Assembly (NCBI GenBank): GCA_014706295.1
Contig: JACSVZ010000011.1
Location: 1,324,663 to 1,388,662, forward strand
Length of the DNA stretch: 64,000 nt
Direction: 5' to 3'
Origin: Lycocorax pyrrhopterus obiensis
Taxonomy: Eukaryota; Chordata; Aves; Passeriformes; Paradisaeidae
Under the pieces are notes generated by a model. The model searched no databases. It was given only the letters and a program-made list of their open reading frames with translations, and was not told the DNA's origin. Shown here piece after piece: positions 44,001-54,393 of the stretch (its first letter is position 1; each line of letters opens with the position of its first letter). Both the position numbers and the translations under genes were made by a program.

Positions 44001-47000
44001 GTTCAATCCTTGCAACACACCAGGAAAACCATCAGGTAATGGTGGCCCACAGACCCTACTTTGGTCAGTCCAGAGCAGCAATGATGAGATCAACTCCCGG
44101 GCAAAGGAAAGGTGGAGAGTCACCCAAATGACAGGAGAGGATCCAGGTGATACGTGGCTTTAGGGTAGGCTAAACACACGAGAGCCTGAACGTGTTCGTG
44201 TACATGGACAGGTTTTGTATGAGGACAAAATGTACTGAGACAGGCACCAGGAAAGAAACCATCGGTTGGTTGTGGGCGGGAGAACAGATTCCCTGAGTGC
44301 TGGAGGACAAAACTGATTAACTGCAGGTGTGGACACAGAAGTGACTTGTTATTGAAGAAGGGATGATGATCTATCTTACATAAGAAATTATTTCAGAGTT
44401 TAGTTTGCAGGTTTAGTTTTCAGATGAGCAAAGATCAAGGACATCACTAAAGCATTTTCCGCACTTGGCAAAATACATAGGGACAACATACAGGAGAAAG
44501 AGATCAACAGAATTACAGGAAACCAGCCCTGTGTTTCTCCTTTAATTCATTCCCTTCTTCACTTTTTCCTTCCACCTGTTTTTTGGTAACACTTAAAAAT
44601 TACAGAATCTGGAAACGGGAAACTGAAACATCTGTTGACAACATTAGTGACTTGCCTGTGCTCCGTCCTGGATTATCTAGATTTCTTCCCTCTGAGAGAT
44701 GAACTCAACAGCAGCCCAAGGGAGTCTCTTCTTTTGTGGAAACTGAGGTGTGTTCCAAGAAAACATTTTAAATGGGTAGAGGGGAAGGTAAGAAAGGGAA
44801 AAGAAGAGTAGAAGGAAAGATTGAACACCCAGAAGATGTGGGTTTCAAGGAAGACAATCAAGACCTGCAGATAAAAGATGTCAATAAGGAAACAGGGAAA
44901 TTTGTTACTCTAGACAAAGATGACATTTCAGACCCACAAAACTATGCAATAAAGTGATGAGGTTCTCCGGAGTTTTTACAGAAATAAAAAACAGAGACAG
45001 AAACCTTGTTAATTAGAGCATATTTTTTGTACTTTATGTATTTTCCAACCCCTGAAAGGATCACAGGTGCAGTCAGGGATTGGTTCCACATTATGAATAC
45101 AAAAATGTTGTGGAAGGAATACATCTTTGCTCAGTCAATCAACACAGAGGAAAGTTTCCATCATGAGTTGCCAGGCAACCCCCACCAATTAAAATAACCA
45201 TCAAAAGCCATGTATTTCATGCTGGAGTCATTAATAGCAGAATGCAATTAGAACCTTTCAAGCAAACAAGGAGACAGAGACAAACCACCAGCCAACTATT
45301 GATCATCAGAAGCAGGGAGTGGAAGCATTTCCCAGTTCTCTGTCAGCCAATACTGATCCCCACCACCTTTCCCTGGCTCTGAGCCTCCAGCTCTACCACG
45401 GCTGCTAAAGCAGCTCTCAGAGGAGTGACACTGTACCAAGACACACTCCCCCAACCAAAACAAGCTTTAAGCACATGCATCTTCAAGTGTCTGGGATGTC
45501 CCCATGGCAGTAAGGCAGTCAGATGAGCCACCCCTAAAAAAACCAGGTTCTCTCCTAGAGCTGAACTAAGTTTAAATTAGTCACAGAATTGAAAACATCC
45601 CATGACATAACACTTACAGCATAGTCTGTAGCAGGGACCCAGCAATGGACTGCTTTATTTCAAGCCCAGCACACAGATGAGTGCCCTGCTGGGCCAGAGT
45701 TACCTGGGACAACAGACAGCAGTGCAGAGAAAAACAAAATGCCTCCTAAAATGTAAAACCCAACTAAATTAATTTTAAATAAAGGACAGCTTCCTGTGTC
45801 TATCCCATCTCAAACATTTCTGATGACCCTTTTTCATCCCATTGTTTTTGTTCTTCTAAAGCCTGGGATATTATCAGACTAACCACAGATCAAGATAAAA
45901 CATTTTTTTAGCAATCAGTACCCAAGGTACTTGGGCTCTTACATGGGCTGGTGTCGTACTCGGACACGAAAGAACTATGCAGACCCAGATTAGTTCAGGA
46001 CAGAAAGAAGCCAGGAAAAGCTCCAGGCTGTTTATTTTACTTCATATATATATGTTCTTAGGAATGACCGTGGATTGGAGGATGAGGTTACCCCCTCTCC
46101 AACCACACTGGTCAGATGAAAAGGTCCATCAAACTTCTCCGCCTCAGGAGAAGGAATGAAAACAAAAAGGAATGATTAGCCAAACATAACTGTGTTTACA
46201 GAAAGTGCGTGAGAAACTTTATCACAGAAATGAAAACATCAAAAGACTGCAAATCTCAGGGCGACAGGCTGGTATCCAAGTTTGACTTTTAATTAAATTT
46301 AAGATTACATTCCTTTACTGAGACTCAGTCATGGCTCAGAGTCTTGCACAGGGGAGCCCAAACCATGTGAAGCCAGCTGTCATCTGTGCCATCCACTGCC
46401 TCTTTCTACCGTGAGCACCTCCCTTTCCTGAGTCCTGCACTGGGGGTTGGCTGCGACTGCTGCTGCAGACAGACTTGAAATAGCTTTATCCGCCTGTCCT
46501 GATAGGTTTTAAATGGGAAATGTGGGGCTGAGCACAGGCTGTAACTCATCCCAGAGATGCAGAGTGACTCAGGCAGAACTCTGCCCTCCTGCAGCAGCAG
46601 CAGGAGTTATCTCAGTGACGTCTACACCAGCCACAGTCAGCGGCACAGACACCAAATCCTTCCTCAACGCCAACCTCACGCCTCTGCACAGCGCTCGGCT
46701 TTTCCTGGGAATCACATCTCCAAGTGTCGGCCCCACACACATCAGGGCCTGCTGCCAGCTCCAGTTACGGCTTGGAAACCACCAAACATCCAGGTGGCCA
46801 CGGAATCAATCCAGCCACGGGCCGGAGTCGTGGATGAGCAACAATGGCAGGGTGTGAGCTGAGAGGGTCGGGAGGGAGGCTCCCACAGCACAGCACCGAG
46901 CCACTGCTCAGCTTGGCCCCTGAGCACCAGGTACTGCCAACGCCTCTGGCAGGATTACGGACCAAAAATCCCAACATTTCAGTCCGCTCCAGTCCAACAG

Positions 47001-50000
47001 CATGTGGTTAGAAAACGGCAGGGAAAAGCCCACAAGGACATGAGCAACCCCGCAGCCTGCCACTGCATGGCCCCTCGCAGCAACGCCCATGAGCCCCTCT
47101 CCCTTCAGGGCTCTCGCTGGGTTTCCTTGATGCCCAGAGGAGTTGCACAAAGTGGCTGCAGAAAGATGAATGGATACTGAACCTGCAGCTAAGTCAGTGA
47201 AAAGTCAGTCATGAGGCACCAAGGGTTAACCACTGACACAAACACATTTGTACCACTGTCATTACCAGCTCTAACACTGGTGGACACACACTGCAGAGCT
47301 CATAGATTTAACACTGAATTTTGTTTTATTTTATGTGAAAGTCACATTCACAGACAATTTAATTTGCAGCTACAAAGCATGTACTGGCAGTGTGCAATTT
47401 GGATGAAGCGACTCATGCCAAACTTATAAATACACTGTGGGGACAGAACAAACGTGAATTGAAAATGAACCTTCCACTGGGAATTTGGGTATTTTAAAAA
47501 CTCACCAACTGCTGTAAATATACACCGAAGGGACACAGCTTCCTTAAGATATTCTGTGCCTTACTACCACCAAGAGCAAACAAAGGTTCAACTTGGGGCA
47601 GCAAATACGCAAAAGACCATTTCCAGTGTCACAAGGAACTTCTCTGGGACATGAGCAACCTCCTATTAATAGACATCTACATCCAGTAGCACTGAGTGGC
47701 CTCAGACAGAAGTGAAAAGGCAGGTTGTGACTGTGACCATGAACTGACTCCCTTTTCCCATCAGCTGGGGGCATGGGATGGTGCAGAAGTGCCCTTCATA
47801 CCCTCAGGGTAATAATAACAATACTCCCACTGTGGTTGTCCCACTTGGGCCTTTGAAACCAGCAGCTCTGTCAGCCCTCCCTGGCATCCCCTCCCAAAGA
47901 CCTGGATGAGCTTGTGAAGGCTGGACAAAGGCAGCAGCACTGCCCATCATCACCTAAACTGTGACACCTTTACGAGCTGTCCCTCAAAATCGCAAGTGCT
48001 GTCTGACCCCTGTGAGTGCTCCGGGCTGGCCAACAGCCACTGGGTGAGAGCTGCAGCCCTTTGGATGCCACAGTTTGCTTTAAGCTTCTGGTTGATCTTG
48101 CCATGATTTCCCGGGCCTTAAAACCACCAGCAAAAGCTCCAATTAAAGATGAATGGCATGCTCAAGCATTTGCCTTCACGTAGGAGAGCAGAACATGGTC
48201 CTGGTTTTTATGGTGAAATACATCTCAGCTTTGAGAGTAGAGGCTTCAAACCCTTAGCTCTGCAAAGCTCATTCCCTGACCATCTCTTACACTCTGTGAG
48301 TAACAAATAGAGAACTGATAGTCCTCATTGCAAAGATTTCTCTTACTGCAGTTTCTGCCATCGTTGCCACCGGATTAAAATTTTCAGCCTGAAAAGACGC
48401 TGTGGACGGCATTATGATCTGCAAACTGAAGGCACCTGCCTGCTAAGTTATCTTCTTTCATGAGTATCAAACAGAGTCCATTAATTCCTGCAACTGTTCA
48501 CCTGCACTTAGATCACACAAGCTATCTGGCATTATAGCAATTATCCTTCAAGAAATCCTGTCATGCTCTGAAATACTATCAAGAGGAATTAGATGATGAG
48601 CTTTTCAGGCAGATATTTTTCAGCTCTTGTCTTCCATAAGCAAAATCTGCAACTGAACTCCTGCCAAAGCCAAGATTTTATACTTAACAGAAGGCACAGA
48701 GTATGTTGTTGCCTGAATTAATATCTGTTATTTAAGATTCAGTAAAGCAATTTTACATATGAGTAATATAACATATTTAAACACATCTAAGTGCTTTGCT
48801 GAATCAAGGCCTAAAAGAGGTTCTGTTGGTGTCAGGGCTGAGAGAGAATCTGCATTTAAAAACCATCCTAACAAGCTTCAGTTGTTTCCTCTAAGAGATT
48901 GTGAATAAAGATCTACATTGAAATACTTGATCTCAGGAAATCAGATCACTTTGGCTTCTACCTTACCTGAAGAGAATTATTTGACCTCTGGAAAAAAAGC
49001 TATCTGAGGAGCATGGCTTTAGGCAGAAGGCTGTAGGGGTTTACAGAGATGTGGCAAAAATCTGCTGACAGAGCCAGGATCTGAGATGCTGAACTCGCTC
49101 AATTTCGGGAGCAAGGCTCAGCCATCCAGAGCCCACTGAACACGCAGAAAAGCAGCACATAAAACATGCCCAACGTGTCATCTACTCTTCCTTTCCATTT
49201 TAATTCTAATCTCAGCTTACTGTGAAATCTCCTTTTTTTGAGGAGATCCTGTACACTCTGAACCAATACATTACTGAGTTGTCTTCCCAAAGTTGCCAGA
49301 CCTAGGAAGACAACGAAGAGATTTACCATCTGAGCATTTTACCAAAATGTCTGAAGGGGACAGAAGTCTCCTGTTTATTTACTGTGTACCTGAAATACTT
49401 CCTCATCTTTCTGCAGTCATGTCCTCAAAGAGGGAAACACCATCACTGCAGGAGACCCCAATAACCCCCCTTCCATCCTGATACCCCTACACTGGCAAGC
49501 CTGGAGCCCCCCCAGAGGTGCCCATGGCTGAGAGTCTATTTTTGGGTTTCCACTTAATTACAAGCAAGACAAACCCCCCAACAGCCGTGTGATAAACAAT
49601 GGTGGGAGCGGGAAAGGACAGCACTGGGAGCTCCTGGGAAGGCACAGGATGGCCTGTCCCGGCACACGCTGCGCACTTCAACCAGGACACCCTCACAGAT
49701 GGCACCTGGCACAGAAACTGAAGATAAACTCAAAGAAGTGCCTAGGAAAGGGCTCTGACAGGCAGAATTTCCACTTCTCTGCACAACTGCACTTGTCTTT
49801 GCTGAGTTGAAAACACTCACTGCCAAGTGATGAAATGAGGCCTTGGAGGCTCCATCATTCATTATCACATTTCAGCCTGAGTGGTCTCCAAACCACAACT
49901 TTTCCCAAGGGTTTGAAATATTATTTTATTTATTTTTTAATTGTAGCTGGTTAAGTGTTGAGCCCTTATCTAAATCAGATGTCTTCAGGTGCAGAATTAT

Positions 50001-53000
50001 TGTTCTTCGGTTATTGCCTTTTATTTTCTATAGCCGTTAGATTGAAAGTAAAACTGAAAACTGCTGGAGGTGAGCTCAGATCACTCTTGTTATTTGAGGG
50101 AAAAAAAGACTAAAAAAGGAAGGCAATCTCGTGCTCCTACTCTCACATTTCTGAGTTGCATTGTGATGGCATGGCCAGGTTTTGGTGCTGGGGTGGCTTC
50201 TGTGAGAAGCTGCCAGAAGCTGCCCCTGTGTCCGGCAGAGCCAATTCCAGCCGGCTCCAGGACAGACCCACCCCTGGCCAAGGCTGGGCCCAGCAGTGAC
50301 AGTGGCAGCACCTGTGGGGAACGATTAGGAAGGGGGAGGAAATCCCCGTGGAATTGCAGCTGGGTGACAGGAGTGAGAATCTGTGAGAGGAGCAGCTCTG
50401 CAAACCCCCAGGGCAGGGCAGGGCAGGAGGGGCAGGAGCTGCTCCAGGTGCTGCAGCTGAGGTTCCCCTGAGCCCGGGTGCAGCCCAGGGAGAGGCAGCT
50501 GTGCCCCTGCAGCCCCTGGGGTCCAGGATGGATCAGAGATCCCCCTGCAGCCCCTGGAGGGCCCCACACGGGAGTAGGGGCTGCCTGAAGGAGGCCGTGA
50601 CCCCGGGGAGCTCCACGCTGCAGCAGCTCCTGGCAGGACCTGTGGCCCCGTGGAGAGAGGAGCCCAAGCTGGAACAGCTTTGCTGGCAGGACCTGTGACC
50701 CACAGGGGACCCAGGCTGGAGCAGCTCCTGAAGGACTCACTGCACCCCATGGAAAGGGACCAGGCTGGAGCAGCTCCTGAAGGACTGACTGCACCCATGG
50801 AAAGGGACCAGGCTGGAGCAGCTCCTGAAGGACTCACTGCACCCCATGGAAAGGGACCAGGCTGGAGCAGCTCCTGAAGGACTGACTGCACCCATGGAAA
50901 GGGACCAGGCTGGAGCAGCTCCTGAAGGACTGACTGCACCCATGGAAAGGGACCAGGCTGGAGCAGCTCCTGAAGGACTCACTGCACCCATGGAAAGGGA
51001 CCAGGCTGGAGCAGTTCATGGAGTTCACTGTCTCCTGTGGGAGGGACTCCACACTGGAGCATAGGAAGAGTGTGAGGAGCCCTTCCCCTGAGGAGGAAGG
51101 AGCAGCAGAGACAGCCTGGGATGAGCTGAGCACTGCCCCCATTCCCCATCCCCCTGCACCACTCAGGGGAGGAGATGGAGAAAGCTGGGAGTAAAGTTAC
51201 GCCCAGGAAGAAAGGAGGGCTGAGGAGAAGGTGTTTTAAGATTTAGTTTTTATTTCTCATTATCCAACTCTGATTTGGTTGGTAATAAATTTTGGTTTGC
51301 TGTGTCAGTAACTGGTGAGGGATCTCTCCCTGCCCTTATCCCGACCCATGAGCCTTTCCTTACCTTTCCTCTCCCCATCCAGCTGAGGAGGGCAGAGATG
51401 GAGTGGCTTTGGTGGGCACCTGGTGTCCAGCCAGGGCCAACCACCACATAAACATGCACAGGAACTACAGCATAGACACTGGTTTAGGCAGAGAGAACCA
51501 ATGAACTTCTCTACTCTCCCATCAAAGACTCAGAAGGAGCACCAGTGTGTGCGCTGTGACCCTCAGCCTAACAAAGATCATTAATGATCACCCCATTACC
51601 TAAAGCTTGGCTCAACTTAAAACATTCTCCAAAGGGACATTTGGTCTTAATCTGAAAACTAAGAAGAATAGAGAATCTGCCACTTCTCTTGCTATTTTGT
51701 TCCAGCAGTTAATCATCCTCATTGTAGAAAAACTGTCTTTGATTTCCTATTTGAGTTGTGTAATTTCAGCCTCCAGGAAAGATCTCTCTTGTGTTTGTCT
51801 CTAGTACATATGAGACCACTTTCTAATGCTGTTTCATGGTTCAAGTCCTTACAAGCTCCAGCCACATGTCCCTCCCATAATTTCAGATACCCAAAATACA
51901 CTGGGCTCTTGTGATTAGCTTTTCTCCAGCCTTTAATCATCTACTGAAGTTCTTCTGGGCTCTCTCTAGTTAACTCTCATACATCTAAAGGCGGGCACCA
52001 AACCTACAGCTTAGGATTCTCACACGGGTCCCAGCAATGCCACAAAATGAACTCCCAGCTCATAAACTGCAGTAGTGTAAGTAGTGCAACCATTTGGTTG
52101 CTTGTCCAAGAGCTCCTGTAAAGCCTTTCCAGCATCATTCTCAAGGGTGCAGCTCCCACAGACAGGACCTGCGTGCCTTGGTCCCAAGCTCTGCATCCAG
52201 TGGCACTGTACTGAACCACTCTGGGTTTTCCATGGGTGTCACAGCCCAAAATACAGCGAGACACGAAAGAGTTAATGCAACACCCTCTTCCCAGCTATGC
52301 TCACGCTGATCCTATTTCAGAGCTGAGCTGAGAGGAAAAGCCCTGCTTTGGACTCACCCTTGAAGGCAGCTGAACCAAAGCTCTGATCAGGTGCTCCACC
52401 TGCCCCAGGCACTGCTGCCACAGCAGCAGCTCAGCCCCTCTCCAGTGCTGAAGGAGGTGCCCAAACACTCCCCTTCCAACGGGGCTGTATCAGAGGTTGC
52501 AGACAGAAGGAAATCCAAGCCCTTCTCACTTGTGAACCATCCTGGTGGATGACAGCTGGGCCCTCCAGCCCAGGACAGCACAGTGAGAGGCTCAGAGGAC
52601 AACCTGGACATCTCCCCGTGCGTGTGGTGACTCACGGGGAGCTCCTGAATCACCAAATTCCAGGGCACTGTGGGGTGGGGCAAACAAGGCTCCAAATGGA
52701 CATGTCTCAAGCTGCCCCATGGTAGGTGGACACTGGCCACACACACCTCTCCAGAACAGTCAGAAAAGCTTGTTGTGTGTTTAAATAATTGAGTTTGTAT
52801 TTTGCTGTTTAAATACACTTCTTGTCCCTTAGACATTTTTCTAAGGAACAGTGACCTGCATACAGAACCCCATGGCAGCAAACATGCAGCCTGAGTACTT
52901 AAAAACAACATTTCTGCCCCAGAGAGGAAGCTGGAATTCACCCATGCAATTAGGTTAGGTTAATGCTGTGGACAGACATTATCTGATATCCTATTTTGTA

Positions 53001-54393
53001 ATCCTTTGCTAAGCAGGATGCTGTTCACTTTGGGAGCCAACAAAACAGCTACTCACTTACTGTCAGACCTGAGCGAAGTCAGGAGCAATCCCTGAAGGTC
53101 TGAGATGAGTTCAACCCCGCATCTGGTAATGGTCCAGAGTAATTTAGAAAGGTCACTGAATTCTACATTCAGGTTGAAGGTTTCTTTAAACCAATATTTA
53201 TCAGTACAAATCTCAGGAGAAAAGACAACACTTCTCCTGTCAGAAGTGAACTTTACAATGTTCTTTTGATTATCAACTTATTTGGTTTTATGCCAATAAT
53301 CTTTTACTCTTTTTCTAACCCTTAATTAATCCTTTTTATAAACAATCTGTGCTCAGCACGTTCTGCTCAGAATCAATCTTTTGCTGTGTATATGTATCAT
53401 AACAAGATCTTCAATATCCAGGCAAATATTTTCATATATAAGGAACCTCACTAGACGTGTACATAAAACAAGAAAAATCACCTGACTCCTGGAAATTGAG
53501 CTCTCACACTTCCCTTGAGCTTGGTGGGAATTTGTGAGCTCTCAGCAGTTACAGACAAGACACTGAGGAAGTCTCCAACTTAAGTTCATAATGCTTGACT
53601 TAAGGCACACTTCTGAAACCGCTGCCCTGAATTTTCCATTTCCCCTGGCAAAGCCAGGACTTCCCCAAATCACACAGAGAAACATCTCTTTCAGATTAAA
53701 AAGGAAACCTAAAAAGGTCCCGAGAACAGCAAGGAGGAAACTGATTTATCATCTACTTTTCCCCTACAAAAATAAAATCTTGTAATAGCGTGAGACATTT
53801 CAACACACAGTTTCTATTTGTTCTTGTCACATTCAACCATAAGTGAACAATTTTTGAGCACTGCACATACACAGAAATGACAAATACACATGCCTGACTA
53901 GACTTGCATTTGCAAATAGAAAGTGACAAAAATATGGTTTTCGCTGCACAAATTTTACCCCTTTTTTCTATAAAAATGATACATGCACATTACAGTTCTA
54001 TAAACACAAGTGATTTAAAGCATACAGTGCTTCTAACAGCCAGGTTGAAGCCATTTTGTAAAAGCAGCCCTTCAAACAACTGAACACTACTTTTCTGGGC
54101 TGCTGCTTAGGAAAACACCATTGAACACTTACAGATGGCAAATAGAAAACAACTTTTGAAGCTGGAGCCCTGTGTGGGAATTTTTCCTGGGGAAGCAGGC
54201 AGGATGAGGTCTCACTTTGTACACTGGTTGCTAAAGGAATATATATTACAAAAGGAAGCCACATAACAAGGGCACGGCAGATCTGACTTACCGCAAGAGC
54301 AGCACGTGAAGCAGTTGGTATGATAGAGGTTACCCATTGCTTGGCAAGCCTGGCTCGCTCCATACACACCTTTTCCACATTTTATACAAATAC
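4939..54393 (-). CDS. WTIP: WTIP, LIM-domain scaffold protein (Ajuba/zyxin family), partial: seven coding exons, first exon missing
   Basis: WTIP is an adaptor protein of the Ajuba subfamily. Known family roles are binding WT1 in podocytes, shuttling between cell junctions and nucleus, acting as a Snail co-repressor, restraining LATS kinase in Hippo signalling, and associating with P-bodies and miRNA silencing. The joined exons are 54292-54393, 26033-26100, 13241-13303, 10729-10859, 9601-9652, 7806-7874 and 4939-5091, and they give 212 complete codons plus the stop. LIM1 is in the first two exons (CIKC, HTNC, CCSC, then CEED). LIM2 spans the next two (CFVC, HPGC, CVVC, CVKD). LIM3 spans the last three (CASC, HVEC, CEDC, CHSC). 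The protein ends HVTEL, a class I PDZ ligand. WTIP is favoured over LIMD1 and AJUBA by [19 protein letters not shown] and the VTEL end, from memory of the human proteins. All zinc ligands are present and there is no frameshift. The pre-LIM region and start codon are outside the window. Confidence 0.95.
5092..7805 (-). other. WTIP: WTIP intron 7
   Basis: This 2.7 kb intron is bounded by GTGAGCC and TTCTTCTAG. I see no mobile element, RNA gene or second coding exon in it. Frames near 5056-5471 and 6318-6602 are antisense shadows or chance reading frames. Confidence 0.8.
7806..7874 (-). CDS. WTIP: WTIP exon 7: middle of LIM3
   Basis: This 69 bp exon of 23 codons begins [18 protein letters not shown] and ends CYHCE. 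It provides H-x2-C and the third LIM3 cysteine pair member. The acceptor is CTCCCCTCCAG and the donor GTGAGCC. Both ends are on codon boundaries. LIMD1 has a very similar segment, so this exon alone would not separate the paralogues; the neighbouring exons do. Confidence 0.95.
7875..9600 (-). other. WTIP: WTIP intron 6
   Basis: This 1.7 kb intron separates the 52 bp exon 6 from exon 7. Only a short pyrimidine/purine hairpin-like tract (about 8706-8742, TTTCTTTC runs followed by GAAAGAAA) stands out. Confidence 0.8.
9601..9652 (-). CDS. WTIP: WTIP exon 6: start of LIM3 (52 bp micro-exon)
   Basis: This exon was found by looking for the missing LIM2-LIM3 linker between exons 5 and 7. It encodes [18 protein letters not shown], with the first base of the threonine codon pair supplied by exon 5. 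The acceptor is CACCCTAG and the donor GTAGGTG. It carries the first C-x2-C of LIM3. It is far too short to stand out as an open frame, but phase, length and residues all fit exactly. Confidence 0.94.
9653..10728 (-). other. WTIP: WTIP intron 5
   Basis: This 1.1 kb intron lies between exons 5 and 6. Nothing beyond ordinary intron sequence was seen. Confidence 0.8.
10729..10859 (-). CDS. WTIP: WTIP exon 5: body of LIM2
   Basis: This 131 bp exon encodes [25 protein letters not shown] and the WTIP-type segment [13 protein letters not shown]. It holds H-x2-C-x2-C-x2-C and the final C-x2-D of LIM2. The acceptor is CCTCATAAG and the donor GTGAGTA. It ends with two bases (AC) of a threonine codon completed by exon 6. 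DVENN, rather than the DSENK remembered for LIMD1, supports WTIP. Confidence 0.95.
10860..13240 (-). other. WTIP: WTIP intron 4
   Basis: This 2.4 kb intron has a moderately GC- and CpG-rich patch at about 11930-12135. That patch has reading frames on both strands, none resembling a known protein. No splice-supported extra exon was seen. Confidence 0.8.
13241..13303 (-). CDS. WTIP: WTIP exon 4: start of LIM2
   Basis: This 63 bp exon of 21 codons begins [10 protein letters not shown] and continues [11 protein letters not shown]. It supplies the linker between LIM1 and LIM2 and the first C-x2-C of LIM2. The acceptor is TTTTAACAG and the donor GTAAGAG. Both ends lie on codon boundaries, so its loss would be in frame but would destroy the first LIM2 finger. 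The sequence is among the most conserved in the Ajuba family. Confidence 0.95.
13304..26032 (-). other. WTIP: WTIP intron 3
   Basis: This 12.7 kb intron is mostly unique sequence. Open frames such as 20605-21057 overlap on both strands with no family similarity. An AT-rich, low-repeat stretch at about 21580-21790 has the look of conserved non-coding DNA, but this cannot be judged without alignment. No RNA gene or clear transposon was recognised. Confidence 0.75.
26033..26100 (-). CDS. WTIP: WTIP exon 3: second half of LIM1
   Basis: This 68 bp exon encodes [20 protein letters not shown] and FL. It completes the second LIM1 finger with C-x2-D (CEED). The acceptor is TTTTAACAG and the donor GTAAGTAAG. 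It begins with two bases completing the split glycine from exon 2 and ends on a codon boundary. It stands alone between introns of 12.7 and 28 kb. Confidence 0.95.
26542..26627. repeat. AT-rich inverted repeat with GC-tipped arms
   Basis: CACCCTCAAATATATTAATA... (26542-26563) and its complement at 26606-26627 form 22-bp arms with a single mismatch. They enclose a 42-base, almost pure A/T loop. It could be a small DNA-transposon remnant or a cruciform-prone site. Confidence 0.6.
33328..33394. repeat. Palindromic MITE-like relic
   Basis: The left arm GGACCCAATCCTGCATTCCTT (33328-33348) pairs with the right arm at 33374-33394 with one mismatch, across a 25-base loop containing CTCCCATTGAC. This layout resembles an old palindromic repeat found in many reptile and bird genomes (arms with CAATCCTGCA...TGCAGGATTGG around CTCCCATTGA). 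The match is from memory. Confidence 0.55.
34581..34801. promoter_or_regulatory. Intragenic CpG island in WTIP intron 2
   Basis: About 20 CpG dinucleotides fall within about 220 bp, including CCCCGCGCACCCGCGGCCGCC, in a surrounding AT-rich intron where CpG is scarce. Frames cross it on both strands, but none resembles a known protein and no splice site is attached to them. It may be an alternative WTIP promoter, a promoter of a non-coding transcript, or an enhancer. Confidence 0.5.
35078..35115 (+). repeat. Short tandem duplication, period 22
   Basis: GGAGGGCACATTTCTG occurs at 35078 and again at 35100. This is a two-copy local duplication close to the intronic CpG island. Confidence 0.6.
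36395..36545 (-). mobile_element. Ancient CR1-type LINE fragment
   Basis: The plus strand contains ATGGCAGAGTCCCACAGTTT, then CACTGTGCATTGTATGAAA and CCTTTTGTTTGTTTTGAACC, in the order seen in antisense copies of old CR1 elements. There is no open frame. The fragment is short and degraded, and the orientation is inferred from that remembered consensus. Confidence 0.5.
38764..38786. repeat. Short perfect hairpin
   Basis: TTGAAACCTC, a CTC loop, then GAGGTTTCAA: ten-base perfect arms with a three-base loop. Its role is unknown and it may be chance. Confidence 0.5.
50167..51448 (+). mobile_element. LTR of an avian endogenous retrovirus-like element (copy 1), in WTIP intron 2
   Basis: This 1.28 kb non-coding element begins TGGCATGGCC and ends CCACCACA. 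Landmarks in order are a GC-rich head (to about 50710), a 48-bp tandem array, then CTCCTGTGGGAGGGACTCC, a GTGTTTTAAGATTTAG motif, AATAAA at 51284-51289, and a tail with TTTGGTGGGCACCTGG. I recognise this string from memory as a widespread avian ERV LTR; I do not assert a family name. No internal viral genes or primer-binding site adjoin it, so it looks like a solo LTR. I could not find a target-site duplication. It is antisense to WTIP. Confidence 0.75.
50711..51011 (+). repeat. 48-bp minisatellite inside LTR copy 1, about six units
   Basis: CCAGGCTGGAGCAG recurs at 50711, 50760, 50808, 50857, 50905, 50953 and 51001, giving spacings of 48 or 49 bp. The unit includes CTCCTGAAGGACT and CCCATGGAAAGGGA. 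Two units carry an extra C. It is an amplification of a short stretch that is normally present once or a few times in this LTR family as I remember it. Confidence 0.9.
51600..52065 (-). mobile_element. Ancient CR1-type LINE fragment
   Basis: Read on the plus strand it follows the antisense 3' part of old reptile/bird CR1 elements as I remember them. Landmarks are a segment like GAATCTGCCACTTCTC and TGTTCCAGCAGTTAATCATCC, then TTTAATCATC...CTTCTGGGCTCTCTCTAG, and GGGCACCAAACCTACA...CACACGGGTCCCAGCAATG, in the right order. Similarity is low, so the insertion is old. Confidence 0.5.
54292..54393 (-). CDS. WTIP: WTIP exon 2: first zinc finger of LIM1
   Basis: This 102 bp exon encodes 33 whole codons plus split glycine codons at both ends. 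The acceptor is CTTTGTAG and the donor GTAAGTCAG. It carries the first zinc-binding set of LIM1 (CIKC, an 18-residue spacer, HTNC) and the first two ligands of the second finger (CCSC). It starts two bases into a codon set by exon 1 and ends with one base completed by exon 3, so skipping it would keep the frame. It is separated from the next exon by 28 kb and is bracketed by the two inverted LTR copies. Confidence 0.95.

Larger units (their letters stand above)
26101..54291 (-). other. WTIP: WTIP intron 2
   Basis: This 28.2 kb intron splits LIM1 between its two zinc fingers. It contains an AT-rich inverted repeat (26542-26627), a palindromic relic (33328-33394), a CpG island (34581-34801), CR1 relics (36395-36545 and 51600-52065), a short hairpin (38764-38786) and an LTR with minisatellite (50167-51448). 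The remaining sequence shows only short chance frames. Confidence 0.75.

Noticed and set aside
50090..50939. 204- and 234-codon minus-strand frames
   Set aside because: They are the inverted counterparts of the same LTR sequence, not genes.
52387..52941. 184-codon minus-strand frame
   Set aside because: It is the longest frame outside the LTRs, but it has no recognisable domain, no splice context and ordinary intronic surroundings.
4939..54393. LIMD1 or AJUBA as the identity of the LIM gene
   Set aside because: Exon 7 is close to LIMD1, but exon 5 (DVENNIYC), exon 6 ([11 protein letters not shown]) and the VTEL end match WTIP as I remember the three human proteins.
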